A stretch of 5,853 nucleotides of DNA from JBDRDI01 sp043820875 (GCA_043820875.1 JBDRDI010000052.1:1-5853), one strand, 5' to 3'. Shown: positions 1 through 4,707, counted from the stretch's first letter. The notes: generated by a model from the letters alone, not told the origin. A program made the numbers and translations.

Positions 1-449
1 TTGGAAATATCAATTGCTACAAGTTTGCTTTTACTTTTTAAATTTTTAGCAACGGAAATAGCAATAGCGCCGCTTCCTGTGCCAACGTCAATAAATAAAA
101 GAGCATCTTCTTTTTTAAAAATATTAAGCGCTTCGTCAACCAATAATTCGGTTTCAGGGCGGGGGATAAGCGTGCTTTTATCAACCAAAAAATCAAGACC
201 GTAAAAGTTTTTGTGTCCAGTGATGTAGGCAGACGGCTCGTTTTGAGATCTTCTTTTTATAAATAAATTAATTTTTTTTATTTGAAGAAAAGTTAATTTT
301 TTTTCCGGATGGGCGATAATGAATTCTCGTGAGCATTTCATAACGGAGGATAATAAAATTTCCGCTTCAAAGAATGAGAGCGGAATGTTTTTTTTCGCCA
401 AGATTTTTTGTGATGAGAGAACGGTCTCTTTGATATTATTTGCCGGCAT
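1..449 (-). CDS. prmC: Peptide chain release factor N5-glutamine methyltransferase, N-terminal 149 residues (cut by window edge)
   Basis: PrmC/HemK uses S-adenosylmethionine to methylate the glutamine of the GGQ motif in release factors, which speeds peptide release. I translated the minus strand from ATG at 449-447 and it stays open to base 1, giving 149 residues. An N-terminal helical domain (about 1-85) is followed by the family's IPRPETE segment (95-101) and the SAM-binding glycine motif DVGTGSG (121-127), then AIDIS at the end. The catalytic NPPY motif would lie beyond the edge, so it cannot be checked. The start overlaps the last 14 bases of prfA in another frame and has no clear Shine-Dalgarno sequence, so translational coupling to prfA is likely. 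The partner enzyme and its substrate are thus encoded together. Identity is confident. Completeness is unknown, since the gene runs off the window. Confidence 0.95.
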   Translation of the reverse strand, partial: MPANNIKETVLSSQKILAKKNIPLSFFEAEILLSSVMKCSREFIIAHPEKKLTFLQIKKINLFIKRRSQNEPSAYITGHKNFYGLDFLVDKSTLIPRPETELLVDEALNIFKKEDALLFIDVGTGSGAIAISVAKNLKSKSKLVAIDIS

Positions 450-1497
450 GGGTTGCTTTATTTTTTGAATCTTCATTTTGCAGTGCCTCAATAATTTCAA
501 ACAGTTCGCCGTCCATAATAAAATTCATATTACCCCATGACTCTTTGATTCTATGGTCAGTTATGCGGTCTTGCGGGAAATTATATGTCCTGATTTTTTC
601 GCTTCTTTCGCCCGAACCGATTTGCTGTTTTCTTTCGGCGGACTCTTCGGCTCTTTTTTCTTCTTCAATTTTGGCTGAGAGACGAGATTGCAATATTTGC
701 ATGGCTTTGAATTTATTTTGATGTTGGTCTTTCTGATCTTGGCATTGTACAACAAGCCCGGAGGGGATATGAGTGATACGTACGGCGGAGTTCGTGGTGT
801 TGACGCATTGTCCTCCCGGTCCGGACGCGGCGTATGTATCAATGCGCAAATCTTCGTTTTTTATATTAATATCCACTTCTTCAACTTCGGGAAGTACCGC
901 AACAGTGACTGTGGAAGTGTGAATACGACCTTGTTTCTCGGTTTCAGGAACTCTTTGAACGCGATGCGTGCCACCTTCATATTTTAAAATTCCGTACGCG
1001 CCATTGCCGATTATTTCAAAAATAATTTCTTTGAAGCCACCGATGCCTATTTGGTTTGAAGTAAGTATTTTTGTTTTCCAGCCTTTCTTTTCCGCAAAGC
1101 GTGAGTACATTCGGAACAATTGGCCGGAAAAAAGCGCTGATTCATCTCCGCCTGTTCCGGCTCTGATTTCCATAATAACATTCTTTTTATCGCGCAAGTC
1201 GGCCGGGCATAATTCATTTTCAATATCAGACGCGAGTTTTTCCTTTTTTTGATTCAAATCTTCCAGCTCGGCGCGGGCGATTTCCGACAGCTCGTCTTCT
1301 TTTCCGGAATTTAATATTTCTTCGTTTTCTTTAATATTTTTTTCGCATTTTTCCAACTCAAAAATTTTCTCCACGATGTTTTTTAATTCGGAGTGTTTTT
1401 TGGAAATCTCAGTCAATTTTTTATTGTCTTTCGTTATTTCCGGATCCGAGAAGCTTTTTTCCAAATCATTAAATTGTTTTTTTATGTCGTCGTACAT
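436..1497 (-). CDS. prfA: Peptide chain release factor 1 (RF1)
   Basis: RF1 reads UAA and UAG in the ribosomal A site and triggers hydrolysis of peptidyl-tRNA. The 353-residue product is close to the usual 355-360. It has an N-terminal coiled-coil-rich domain (about 1-100), the RAGTGGDES segment (112-120), the stop-codon recognition tripeptide in PxT form (PET, 184-186), and the catalytic GPGGQ (226-230). The PxT form marks RF1 rather than RF2, which has SPF. The C-terminal GSGERSEKIRTYNFPQ block (295-309) is also typical. The ATG at 1497 gives the expected N-terminus; only a weak AGG (1506-1508) lies 8 bases upstream. The stop is TAA. The gene sits downstream of rpmE on the same strand and overlaps prmC. 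A terminator-like hairpin ends 13 bases before the start codon, which bears on how it is expressed. Confidence 0.98.
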   Translation of the reverse strand: MYDDIKKQFNDLEKSFSDPEITKDNKKLTEISKKHSELKNIVEKIFELEKCEKNIKENEEILNSGKEDELSEIARAELEDLNQKKEKLASDIENELCPADLRDKKNVIMEIRAGTGGDESALFSGQLFRMYSRFAEKKGWKTKILTSNQIGIGGFKEIIFEIIGNGAYGILKYEGGTHRVQRVPETEKQGRIHTSTVTVAVLPEVEEVDINIKNEDLRIDTYAASGPGGQCVNTTNSAVRITHIPSGLVVQCQDQKDQHQNKFKAMQILQSRLSAKIEEEKRAEESAERKQQIGSGERSEKIRTYNFPQDRITDHRIKESWGNMNFIMDGELFEIIEALQNEDSKNKATHAGK

Positions 1498-1510
1498 AAT
1501 ATAAACCTAT

Positions 1511-1567
1511 AAAAAACGGTCACTCTTTATTGCGCATTTTTTCAACGCAAAAAAGAATAACCGTTTT
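1511..1567 (-). terminator. Intrinsic terminator or attenuator between rpmE and prfA
   Basis: Arms at 1567-1546 and 1534-1513 pair over 22 positions when read as minus-strand RNA, with one U-U mismatch and two G-U wobbles, around an 11-base loop (1535-1545). A run of six U follows (1516-1511). On the plus strand the two wobbles become C-A mismatches, so the fold favours the minus-strand transcript. It lies directly after rpmE and would end its message. Because prfA begins at 1497, there is almost no room for a separate prfA promoter downstream, so partial readthrough or attenuation is plausible. Confidence 0.8.
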
Positions 1568-1574
1568 CAGAATT

Positions 1575-1880
1575 TTATTTTTTATTTGATTTTTCCGCCT
1601 TTACAGCCTTGGGGCCTTTATCTTTTTTTATCGCGCTTTTTTCCGCCTTTTTTATTCTTTTGCTTTTTACATCAGATTTTTTAATCGCCATCTTGGCTTT
1701 AAATTTTTCAACTCGGCGGGCAGTATCTACCAATTTTTGTTTGCCGGTAAAGAATGGGTGACATTTTGAACAAAGTTCGGTTTTAATTTCATCTTTGGTT
1801 GAACCTGTTTCAAAAACATTTCCGCAGGCGCAAATCACTTTAACTTTTGAAGAATATTTTGGATGAATATCTTTTTTCAT
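1575..1880 (-). CDS. rpmE: 50S ribosomal protein L31, zinc-binding form with long basic tail
   Basis: L31 is a small protein of the large ribosomal subunit at the subunit interface. The protein begins MKKDIHPKY and carries the zinc-binding set C17-x-C19 and C37-x-x-C40, followed by HPFFTGKQ (41-48), which is characteristic of zinc-type L31. Family members are usually about 70 residues. This one has 101, with a lysine/alanine-rich, low-complexity tail from about residue 60 that is likely disordered and RNA-binding. The ATG at 1880 is the only sensible start; no Shine-Dalgarno sequence is visible upstream. A good sigma70-type promoter lies at 1922-1950. The gene is followed by the hairpin at 1511-1567 and then prfA, an arrangement I recall as common in Patescibacteria. 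The stop is TAA. Confidence 0.96.
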   Translation of the reverse strand: MKKDIHPKYSSKVKVICACGNVFETGSTKDEIKTELCSKCHPFFTGKQKLVDTARRVEKFKAKMAIKKSDVKSKRIKKAEKSAIKKDKGPKAVKAEKSNKK

Positions 1881-1921
1881 AATAAAAATTAAAAAACCCT
1901 TAAATGAGTTCTTGTTTTAAA

Positions 1922-1950
1922 ATATTAACATAATAAATTATTTTTGGCAA
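1922..1950 (-). promoter_or_regulatory. Sigma70-type promoter for rpmE
   Basis: On the minus strand the -35 hexamer TTGCCA (1950-1945, 5 of 6 to consensus) is separated by 17 bases from TAATAT (1927-1922, 4 of 6). Transcription would start near 1915, giving a leader of about 35 bases before the rpmE ATG at 1880. It is divergent from the promoter at 1994-2021, which drives the plus-strand gene. Confidence 0.65.
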
Positions 1951-1993
1951 TACAAAAATGTTAAATATGTTTTTTTGGCTAAAAATAGCGGTT

Positions 1994-2021
1994 TTGTTGT
2001 TTATCTTTTTTGTGGTATAAT
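1994..2021 (+). promoter_or_regulatory. Extended -10 promoter for the 193-residue membrane protein gene
   Basis: A perfect TATAAT (2016-2021) is preceded by TGG (2013-2015), making an extended -10 element. A weak -35 candidate TTGTTG (1994-1999) lies 16 bases upstream. Initiation near 2028 would leave only about 9 bases before the ATG at 2037, so the mRNA would be nearly leaderless. The hexamer also argues against the in-frame TTG at 2010 as the start codon, since that codon is upstream of the predicted transcript. Confidence 0.75.
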
Positions 2022-2036
2022 AAATCAAGACAATAT

Positions 2037-2618
2037 ATGACTCAACATAAATTTAAAAAAGAAAAAGAATTTGAATCTTTTTTTTGTGATTTTTTAAAAA
2101 AAGAATTTGCTATTTCCGGCGAGGATTTTGATTATGAAAAAATTAAAATAGTAATAGAGGAGAGGGGATGCTCAAAATTAAAAGAAGTTTTGAAAAATAG
2201 TTTTAACAGTCATGACATTGAAGACGCGATTCACGAAGAATGGGATAAGGTTTTTAAAAAAGTTCACGCCGAGATTGTTGATATGGAAAGTCTTTTAAAA
2301 GAGAACGCCGCTCACATCCGTGAAAGATGGCCGCGTTTTGCTTCCTTGGCTCTTAAATTCTCCGTTGTTTATTCCGCTTTTGTTTTATGCGCCGCTTTGA
2401 TAGCGCAGCCAAAATTGCCTTCGGAAATTTCACCTGTTTCTTTTAATAAAATAACTCAAGAAAATTTTTGGAAAGAAAATTTTTTAGCGAATCACAAAGA
2501 ACAATTTGCCCGCTATATATCCGAAAACCGGCAAAAATTGCAATTATTAAAGATGAGTAGCGACAAATCAATGGAAGTAAGCGCTGAAGAAATATTTGGA
2601 CAATCCACAAGCCGTTAA
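2037..2618 (+). CDS. Unrecognised single-span membrane protein, 193 residues
   Basis: I do not recognise this protein. I chose the ATG at 2037 over the longer TTG start at 2010 because the TTG lies inside the promoter. Residues 1-100 are highly charged and probably helical (many K and E, with a KEKEFESFF stretch near the start). A hydrophobic segment follows at about 101-123 (FASLALKF through VLCAALIA), preceded by R96, R98 and R100, which suggests the N-terminal half is cytoplasmic and the last 70 residues outside. There is no signal peptide at the N-terminus. The tail is polar and ends SAEEIFGQSTSR. Two cysteines (17, 45) lie in the cytoplasmic half and one (118) in the span. There is no Shine-Dalgarno sequence. 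The gene stands alone between its own promoter and terminator, divergent from rpmE, so neighbours give no functional clue. It is likely a real gene: long frame, clean signals, TAA stop. Confidence 0.8.
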   Translation: MTQHKFKKEKEFESFFCDFLKKEFAISGEDFDYEKIKIVIEERGCSKLKEVLKNSFNSHDIEDAIHEEWDKVFKKVHAEIVDMESLLKENAAHIRERWPRFASLALKFSVVYSAFVLCAALIAQPKLPSEISPVSFNKITQENFWKENFLANHKEQFARYISENRQKLQLLKMSSDKSMEVSAEEIFGQSTSR

Positions 2619-2625
2619 TCGTGTC

Positions 2626-2662
2626 AAAAACCACCTTAAGAAGATATACAGGGTGGTTTTTA
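2626..2662 (+). terminator. Intrinsic terminator after the membrane protein gene
   Basis: AAAAACCACCT (2626-2636) pairs with GGGTGGTTTTT (2651-2661) over 11 positions, one of them G-U, around a 14-base loop, ending in a U-tract. It starts 8 bases after the TAA stop. The A-tract on the other side would also let it work on the minus strand. Confidence 0.85.
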
Positions 2663-2671
2663 TAATACTAT

Positions 2672-2742
2672 AAAAATTACTTGCTTTTCCCTATAAAATG
2701 TGGTAAACTTGGTATAGATAAGAATAAAAACAAGCAATTTTT
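2672..2742. repeat. Imperfect 17-bp inverted repeat bracketing the zinc-ribbon gene promoter
   Basis: The arms 2672-2688 and 2726-2742 match as inverted repeats at 15 of 17 positions, with core CTTGC in the left arm and GCAAG in the right. The 37-bp spacer holds the -10 region of the promoter at 2681-2709, and the left arm covers its -35 hexamer. Both mismatches become G-U pairs on the minus-strand RNA. It could be an operator dyad, or a chance pairing in AT-rich DNA. Confidence 0.45.
2681..2709 (+). promoter_or_regulatory. Extended -10 promoter for the zinc-ribbon protein gene
   Basis: TTGCTT (2681-2686, 3 of 6) is 17 bases from TAAACT (2704-2709, 4 of 6), which is preceded by TGG (2701-2703). 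The TGTGGTA context matches the promoter at 2016-2021. Transcription from about 2716 would give a leader of about 95 bases that contains the hairpin at 2761-2800. A second possible -10, TATATT at 2788-2793, lies closer to the start codon but has no good -35. Confidence 0.5.
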
Positions 2743-2760
2743 AATAATAATAAACTATTT

Positions 2761-2800
2761 TTTCGCTATTATAGTATTTTTTTATCTTATATTAGCGAAA
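2761..2800 (+). promoter_or_regulatory. Hairpin or dyad just upstream of the zinc-ribbon gene
   Basis: TTTCGCTATTATA (2761-2773) and TATATTAGCGAAA (2788-2800) pair over 13 positions with a single T-T mismatch and a 14-base loop. The structure ends 10 bases before the ATG at 2811. No U-tract follows on either strand, so it is not a standard terminator. It may act as a leader stem that affects translation, or as a protein-binding dyad. Confidence 0.5.
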
Positions 2801-2810
2801 TACCAAAATT

Positions 2811-2969
2811 ATGGAAGCTTATTGCGTAAAATGTAAAGCCAAAAGAGAAATGGTTGACGGAGCTGAAGTAGACATGAAAGGAAAAGGTGGCGTCAAAAGA
2901 TCAGCCATGAAGGGGAAATGCCCGACTTGTGGCACAACCATGTTCAGAATCTTGCCGAATAAAAAATAA
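2811..2969 (+). CDS. Short four-cysteine zinc-ribbon protein, DUF5679-like, 52 residues
   Basis: This small gene is too short for a long-ORF scan. Translation from ATG 2811 begins MEAYCVKCKAKREM and ends CGTTMFRILPNKK before TAA at 2967-2969. Two CxxC knuckles, C5-x-x-C8 and C37-x-x-C40, separated by a basic glycine/lysine linker, form a compact zinc ribbon. The pattern (YCVKC, KREM, CPTCGT, MFRI) matches what I recall of the DUF5679 family, small proteins of unknown function seen in Patescibacteria, Chloroflexi and Actinobacteria. The basic charge and zinc ribbon would suit nucleic-acid or ribosome binding, but that is inference. There is no Shine-Dalgarno sequence. It has its own promoter region upstream and a near-perfect terminator 15 bases downstream, supporting expression as a single-gene unit. 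Confidence 0.9.
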   Translation: MEAYCVKCKAKREMVDGAEVDMKGKGGVKRSAMKGKCPTCGTTMFRILPNKK

Positions 2970-2984
2970 AGGACAGAATCATAG

Positions 2985-3018
2985 ACTAAAAAGCACCCGG
3001 AAAGGTGCTTTTTAGTTT
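2985..3018 (+). terminator. Strong bidirectional intrinsic terminator after the zinc-ribbon gene
   Basis: ACTAAAAAGCACC (2985-2997) and GGTGCTTTTTAGT (3004-3016) are perfect 13-bp complements around the loop CGGAAA. The U-run lies within the descending arm. The same stem read on the minus strand also carries a U-run, so it can stop transcripts arriving from the tRNA-Lys side in this convergent region. Confidence 0.9.
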
Positions 3019-3057
3019 GAGTATAAAAAGAAAAAAGGAGCCATATCAAAAGGCAAC

Positions 3058-3080
3058 AAAAAACCACCATCCCCGGCAGT
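3058..3080 (-). terminator. Possible weak terminator downstream of tRNA-Lys
   Basis: On the minus strand CTGCC (3079-3075) can pair with GGTGG (3068-3064), using two G-U pairs, around a GC-rich loop. It is followed by a run of six U (3063-3058). The stem is short and wobble-rich, so this is tentative; the stem at 2985-3016 would act as backup. Confidence 0.35.
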
Positions 3081-3082
3081 CC

Positions 3083-3117
3083 AATTACTTTTAACTTTCT
3101 ACTTTTAACTTTCAACT
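3083..3117. repeat. Heptanucleotide array of five units beside tRNA-Lys
   Basis: Five consecutive 7-base units stay in phase, read on the plus strand: AATTACT (3083-3089), TTTAACT, TTCTACT, TTTAACT and TTCAACT (3111-3117). The array ends 7 bases from the 3' end of tRNA-Lys. Related arrays lie beside the other two tRNA genes (4638-4672 and 5044-5064). Confidence 0.75.
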
Positions 3118-3124
3118 AATCTTG

Positions 3125-3197
3125 TGCGCCCAGCAGGACTCGAACCTGCGACCATCAGCTTAAAAGGCTGTTGCTCTACCAACTGAGCTATAGGCGC
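3125..3197 (-). tRNA. tRNA-Lys (anticodon UUU)
   Basis: A 73-base cloverleaf on the minus strand. The acceptor stem GCGCCTA/TGGGCGC pairs fully with one G-U. The D arm is GCTC/GAGC and the T arm is GCAGG/CCTGC with loop TTCGAGT. The anticodon loop CTTTTAA (3166-3160) gives anticodon TTT at 3164-3162, reading AAA/AAG. The outermost anticodon-stem position is an A-A mismatch. The discriminator is A. CCA is not encoded, so the CCA-adding enzyme is required. Its own promoter lies at 3250-3278. Confidence 0.97.
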
Positions 3198-3249
3198 AAT
3201 AGGTGTATATTTTATTAAAAATAAAATTGCCACATGGGGCATTGTATTG

Positions 3250-3278
3250 ATAATAGCAAAAAAAAATGGTTTTGGCAA
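3250..3278 (-). promoter_or_regulatory. Sigma70-type promoter for tRNA-Lys
   Basis: On the minus strand TTGCCA (3278-3273, 5 of 6) is 17 bases from TATTAT (3255-3250, 5 of 6). Transcription near 3243 gives a 5' leader of about 46 bases to be removed by RNase P. The promoter begins just after the stop codon of the cls-like gene (3280), so tRNA-Lys need not rely on readthrough from it. Confidence 0.7.
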
Positions 3279-3279
3279 G

Positions 3280-4338
3280 TTAAAATAAGTACCTTATTGA
3301 AATTAATATATTTTCCAGCATTTTTTGTAATTTTGACCTATCCAGCCAGGTTTGGTAACAAAATGGCTCGCATTTTTTCAAACCTTCTTCAAAAAAGTTT
3401 TTTAATTCGTTAATAATTGCTGTGTCTTGGCCAAATAAATTTATTTCAAATTGATGCATAGAACTTCTGTAATCCAAGTTGGCCGAACCGATGCTAAAAT
3501 ATTTGTCATCAACCACCAAGCATTTACTATGCAAAATTTCCGGCCGATAAAACATAATTTTAATTCCATGTTCATATAATTGTCCAAAATATTTTTGTCG
3601 CAAAATGTCAATCAGTTTTATATCGGAATTATTCGGAAGCATAATAATTATTTCCACGCCTTTTTCTACGGCCTTTTTTAAACCTCTTCTTAATTTCCAA
3701 TCAGGAAGAAAATAAGGAGTTTCAATTATTATTTTTTTTCTGGCTTTTTTGATAAGCTCCAAATGTTTTTTTTGAATCCTTCGGAATTTAATTGACGGTA
3801 CATCTCTTTGAATCACAAAATCATCGAAAATAAAAGGTTTTATGTGGTCACGTCTGATAAAAATATATTTATGGGCGATGGAATAGTTTTTTAAAAAAGC
3901 GGATTTAAATTCCTGCGCGATTTTTCCTTCCAGCCTTAAATTGGAATCGCGCCATTTTAAATTATCCTTGGTTATGTTTGACGAGCCGATATAGGAAATT
4001 TTATCGTCAATAACCAATAATTTTCTGTGGTCTCGGTGATTATTTTTGCGGATAATTCTGAATGACAATCTGAATTTTCGGAAAAATTTTACTTTACCGC
4101 CAACAGCGGTTAATTCCTTGAAAAATTTTTTATTGGCCTTGGAGCCGAAATCATCACACAATATTTTTACCTCCACTCCGCGTCGCGTCGTTCCAATTAA
4201 TTTATCTCTGAATTTTTCGCCGATTTCATCGTTGCTAAAATTATATGTTTCCAAATAAACATATTTTTGGGCGTTGCCGATATCTTCAAGCATTGAAGAA
4301 TAAAGCTCGGAATTTTTACTGAAAAATTTGTGGATCAT
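3280..4338 (-). CDS. cls: Phospholipase-D family protein, cardiolipin synthase-like
   Basis: Two-HKD enzymes of this family transfer phosphatidyl groups; bacterial cardiolipin synthases join two phosphatidylglycerols or use other phospholipid donors. The 352-residue product has both catalytic HxK(x)4D motifs: H104-K106-D111, followed by GSSN (118-121), and H270-K272-D277, followed by GSANLDYRS (284-292). Each half also has a conserved upstream strand (YVYLETYNF near 27-34; IIIETPYFLPD near 203-213). There is no N-terminal pair of membrane spans, unlike E. coli ClsA (about 486 residues), so it resembles the shorter ClsB-type core and would attach peripherally. The linker (150-190) is strongly basic. 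Another PLD-family activity, such as a nuclease or phosphodiesterase, cannot be excluded. The ATG at 4338 has no Shine-Dalgarno sequence; a promoter is proposed at 4348-4377. The stop is TAA, and tRNA-Lys follows on the same strand. Confidence 0.88.
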   Translation of the reverse strand: MIHKFFSKNSELYSSMLEDIGNAQKYVYLETYNFSNDEIGEKFRDKLIGTTRRGVEVKILCDDFGSKANKKFFKELTAVGGKVKFFRKFRLSFRIIRKNNHRDHRKLLVIDDKISYIGSSNITKDNLKWRDSNLRLEGKIAQEFKSAFLKNYSIAHKYIFIRRDHIKPFIFDDFVIQRDVPSIKFRRIQKKHLELIKKARKKIIIETPYFLPDWKLRRGLKKAVEKGVEIIIMLPNNSDIKLIDILRQKYFGQLYEHGIKIMFYRPEILHSKCLVVDDKYFSIGSANLDYRSSMHQFEINLFGQDTAIINELKNFFEEGLKKCEPFCYQTWLDRSKLQKMLENILISIRYLF

Positions 4339-4347
4339 TGTTTTTTA

Positions 4348-4377
4348 ATTATGATATTTTAATACATTTTTTGTCAT
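4348..4377 (-). promoter_or_regulatory. Candidate promoter for the cls-like gene, -35 inside the palindromic element
   Basis: On the minus strand ATGACA (4377-4372, 5 of 6 to the -35 consensus) is 18 bases from CATAAT (4353-4348, 5 of 6 to the -10 consensus). The -35 falls in the terminal repeat of the element at 4370-4495. Initiation near 4341 would give a leader of about 3 bases, i.e. an almost leaderless mRNA. In this AT-rich sequence the -10 alone is weak evidence. Confidence 0.5.
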
Positions 4378-4495
4378 TCCGAATCCCACCCTCGCAAGGG
4401 TGGGTGAGGAATCGCTTCGACATAAAAATAGCGATAAAACGATAATCCACCTCGAAGGGATTCCTCACCCGTTGCGACGGGTTCGGAATGACAAA
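4370..4495. mobile_element. 126-bp palindromic MITE/REP-like element, non-coding
   Basis: The ends are perfect 14-bp inverted repeats (TTTGTCATTCCGAA at 4370-4383; its complement at 4482-4495). A second perfect inverted pair, GGGTGAGGAATC (4402-4413) and GATTCCTCACCC (4459-4470), lies inside, and CTTCGA/TCGAAG (4415-4420, 4452-4457) continues the symmetry. Each arm carries its own small hairpin between these blocks: an 8-bp stem with loop CGCA (4385-4404) on the left and a 6-bp stem with loop TGCG (4467-4482) on the right. The GTCATTCCGA...GAGGAATC layout recalls dispersed palindromic repeats seen in several bacterial genomes. No transposase is present, so any movement would be driven in trans. 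No clear target-site duplication is visible. It lies between the cls-like gene and tRNA-Thr. Confidence 0.8.
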
Positions 4496-4512
4496 GGCAA
4501 AAGAATCTTCTC

Positions 4513-4541
4513 TTGACGGGTGGCTTGCATTTCTGTAATAT
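4513..4541 (+). promoter_or_regulatory. Sigma70-type promoter for tRNA-Thr
   Basis: TTGACG (4513-4518, 5 of 6) is 17 bases from TAATAT (4536-4541, 4 of 6), the same -10 variant as at rpmE. Transcription near 4548 leaves a leader of about 13 bases before the mature tRNA at 4561. Confidence 0.75.
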
Positions 4542-4560
4542 AAAAATATAATTGAAATTC

Positions 4561-4633
4561 GCCACCTTAGCTCAGCTGGCAGAGCGGCGGTTTTGTAAAC
4601 CGTAGGTCGTCGGTTCGATCCCGACAGGTGGCT
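4561..4633 (+). tRNA. tRNA-Thr (anticodon UGU)
   Basis: A 73-base cloverleaf. The acceptor GCCACCT/AGGTGGC is fully paired. The D arm is GCTC/GAGC with loop AGCTGGCA, the anticodon stem is GCGGT/ACCGT, and the T arm is GTCGG/CCGAC with loop TTCGATC. The loop TTTGTAA (4592-4598) gives anticodon TGT at 4594-4596, reading ACA and probably other Thr codons by wobble. The discriminator is T. CCA is not encoded (CTG follows). It has its own promoter and converges with trxA. Confidence 0.97.
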
Positions 4634-4637
4634 CTGA

Positions 4638-4672
4638 TATCAACAATTAACTTTTAACTTTTAACAATTAAC
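4638..4672. repeat. Heptanucleotide array of five units beside tRNA-Thr
   Basis: In-phase 7-base units on the plus strand: TATCAAC (4638-4644), AATTAAC (4645-4651), TTTTAAC (4652-4658), TTTTAAC (4659-4665) and AATTAAC (4666-4672). The array starts 4 bases after the tRNA-Thr 3' end. One more CTTTTAAC occurs at 4695-4702. Confidence 0.75.
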
Positions 4673-4699
4673 CTCTCGGTATACTCGAGACAGGCTTTT
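4672..4699. terminator. Possible bidirectional terminator between tRNA-Thr and trxA
   Basis: TCTCG (4674-4678) pairs with CGAGA (4686-4690) around a 7-base loop, and CC (4672-4673) can extend it with GG (4693-4694) across a 2-base bulge. CTTTT follows on the plus strand and a TTAATTGTT stretch on the minus strand. It lies in the 74-bp gap between convergent tRNA-Thr and trxA, where a terminator is expected. The stem is short. Confidence 0.45.
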
Positions 4700-4707
4700 A
4701 ACACTTT

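Noticed and set aside
1..204. Plus-strand frame of 67 codons at the left edge
   Set aside because: It is the antisense shadow of prmC, whose SAM-binding motif is clear on the minus strand.
688..987. Plus-strand and alternative minus-frame ORFs within prfA (also 440-721, 561-842, 968-1252)
   Set aside because: They lie wholly within the well-supported RF1 gene and show no family motifs.
2010..2036. TTG at 2010 as start of the membrane protein (202 residues)
   Set aside because: The codons 2010-2036 contain the perfect extended -10 TATAAT. The ATG at 2037 is downstream of the predicted transcription start.
2761..2800. Hairpin upstream of the zinc-ribbon gene as a terminator
   Set aside because: No U-tract follows the stem on either strand, and no gene upstream needs it, since 2626-2662 already terminates the preceding one.
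2819..3115. Minus-strand frame of 98 codons with a hydrophobic stretch
   Set aside because: It starts inside the heptamer array, crosses a strong terminator and is antisense to the zinc-ribbon gene. The hydrophobicity comes from A/T-rich intergenic DNA.
4374..4565. Minus-strand open frame of 63 codons over the palindromic element
   Set aside because: Its sequence is a translation of the inverted repeats (for example CHSEP and GEESL strings) and runs into tRNA-Thr. There are no start signals, so it is not a gene.
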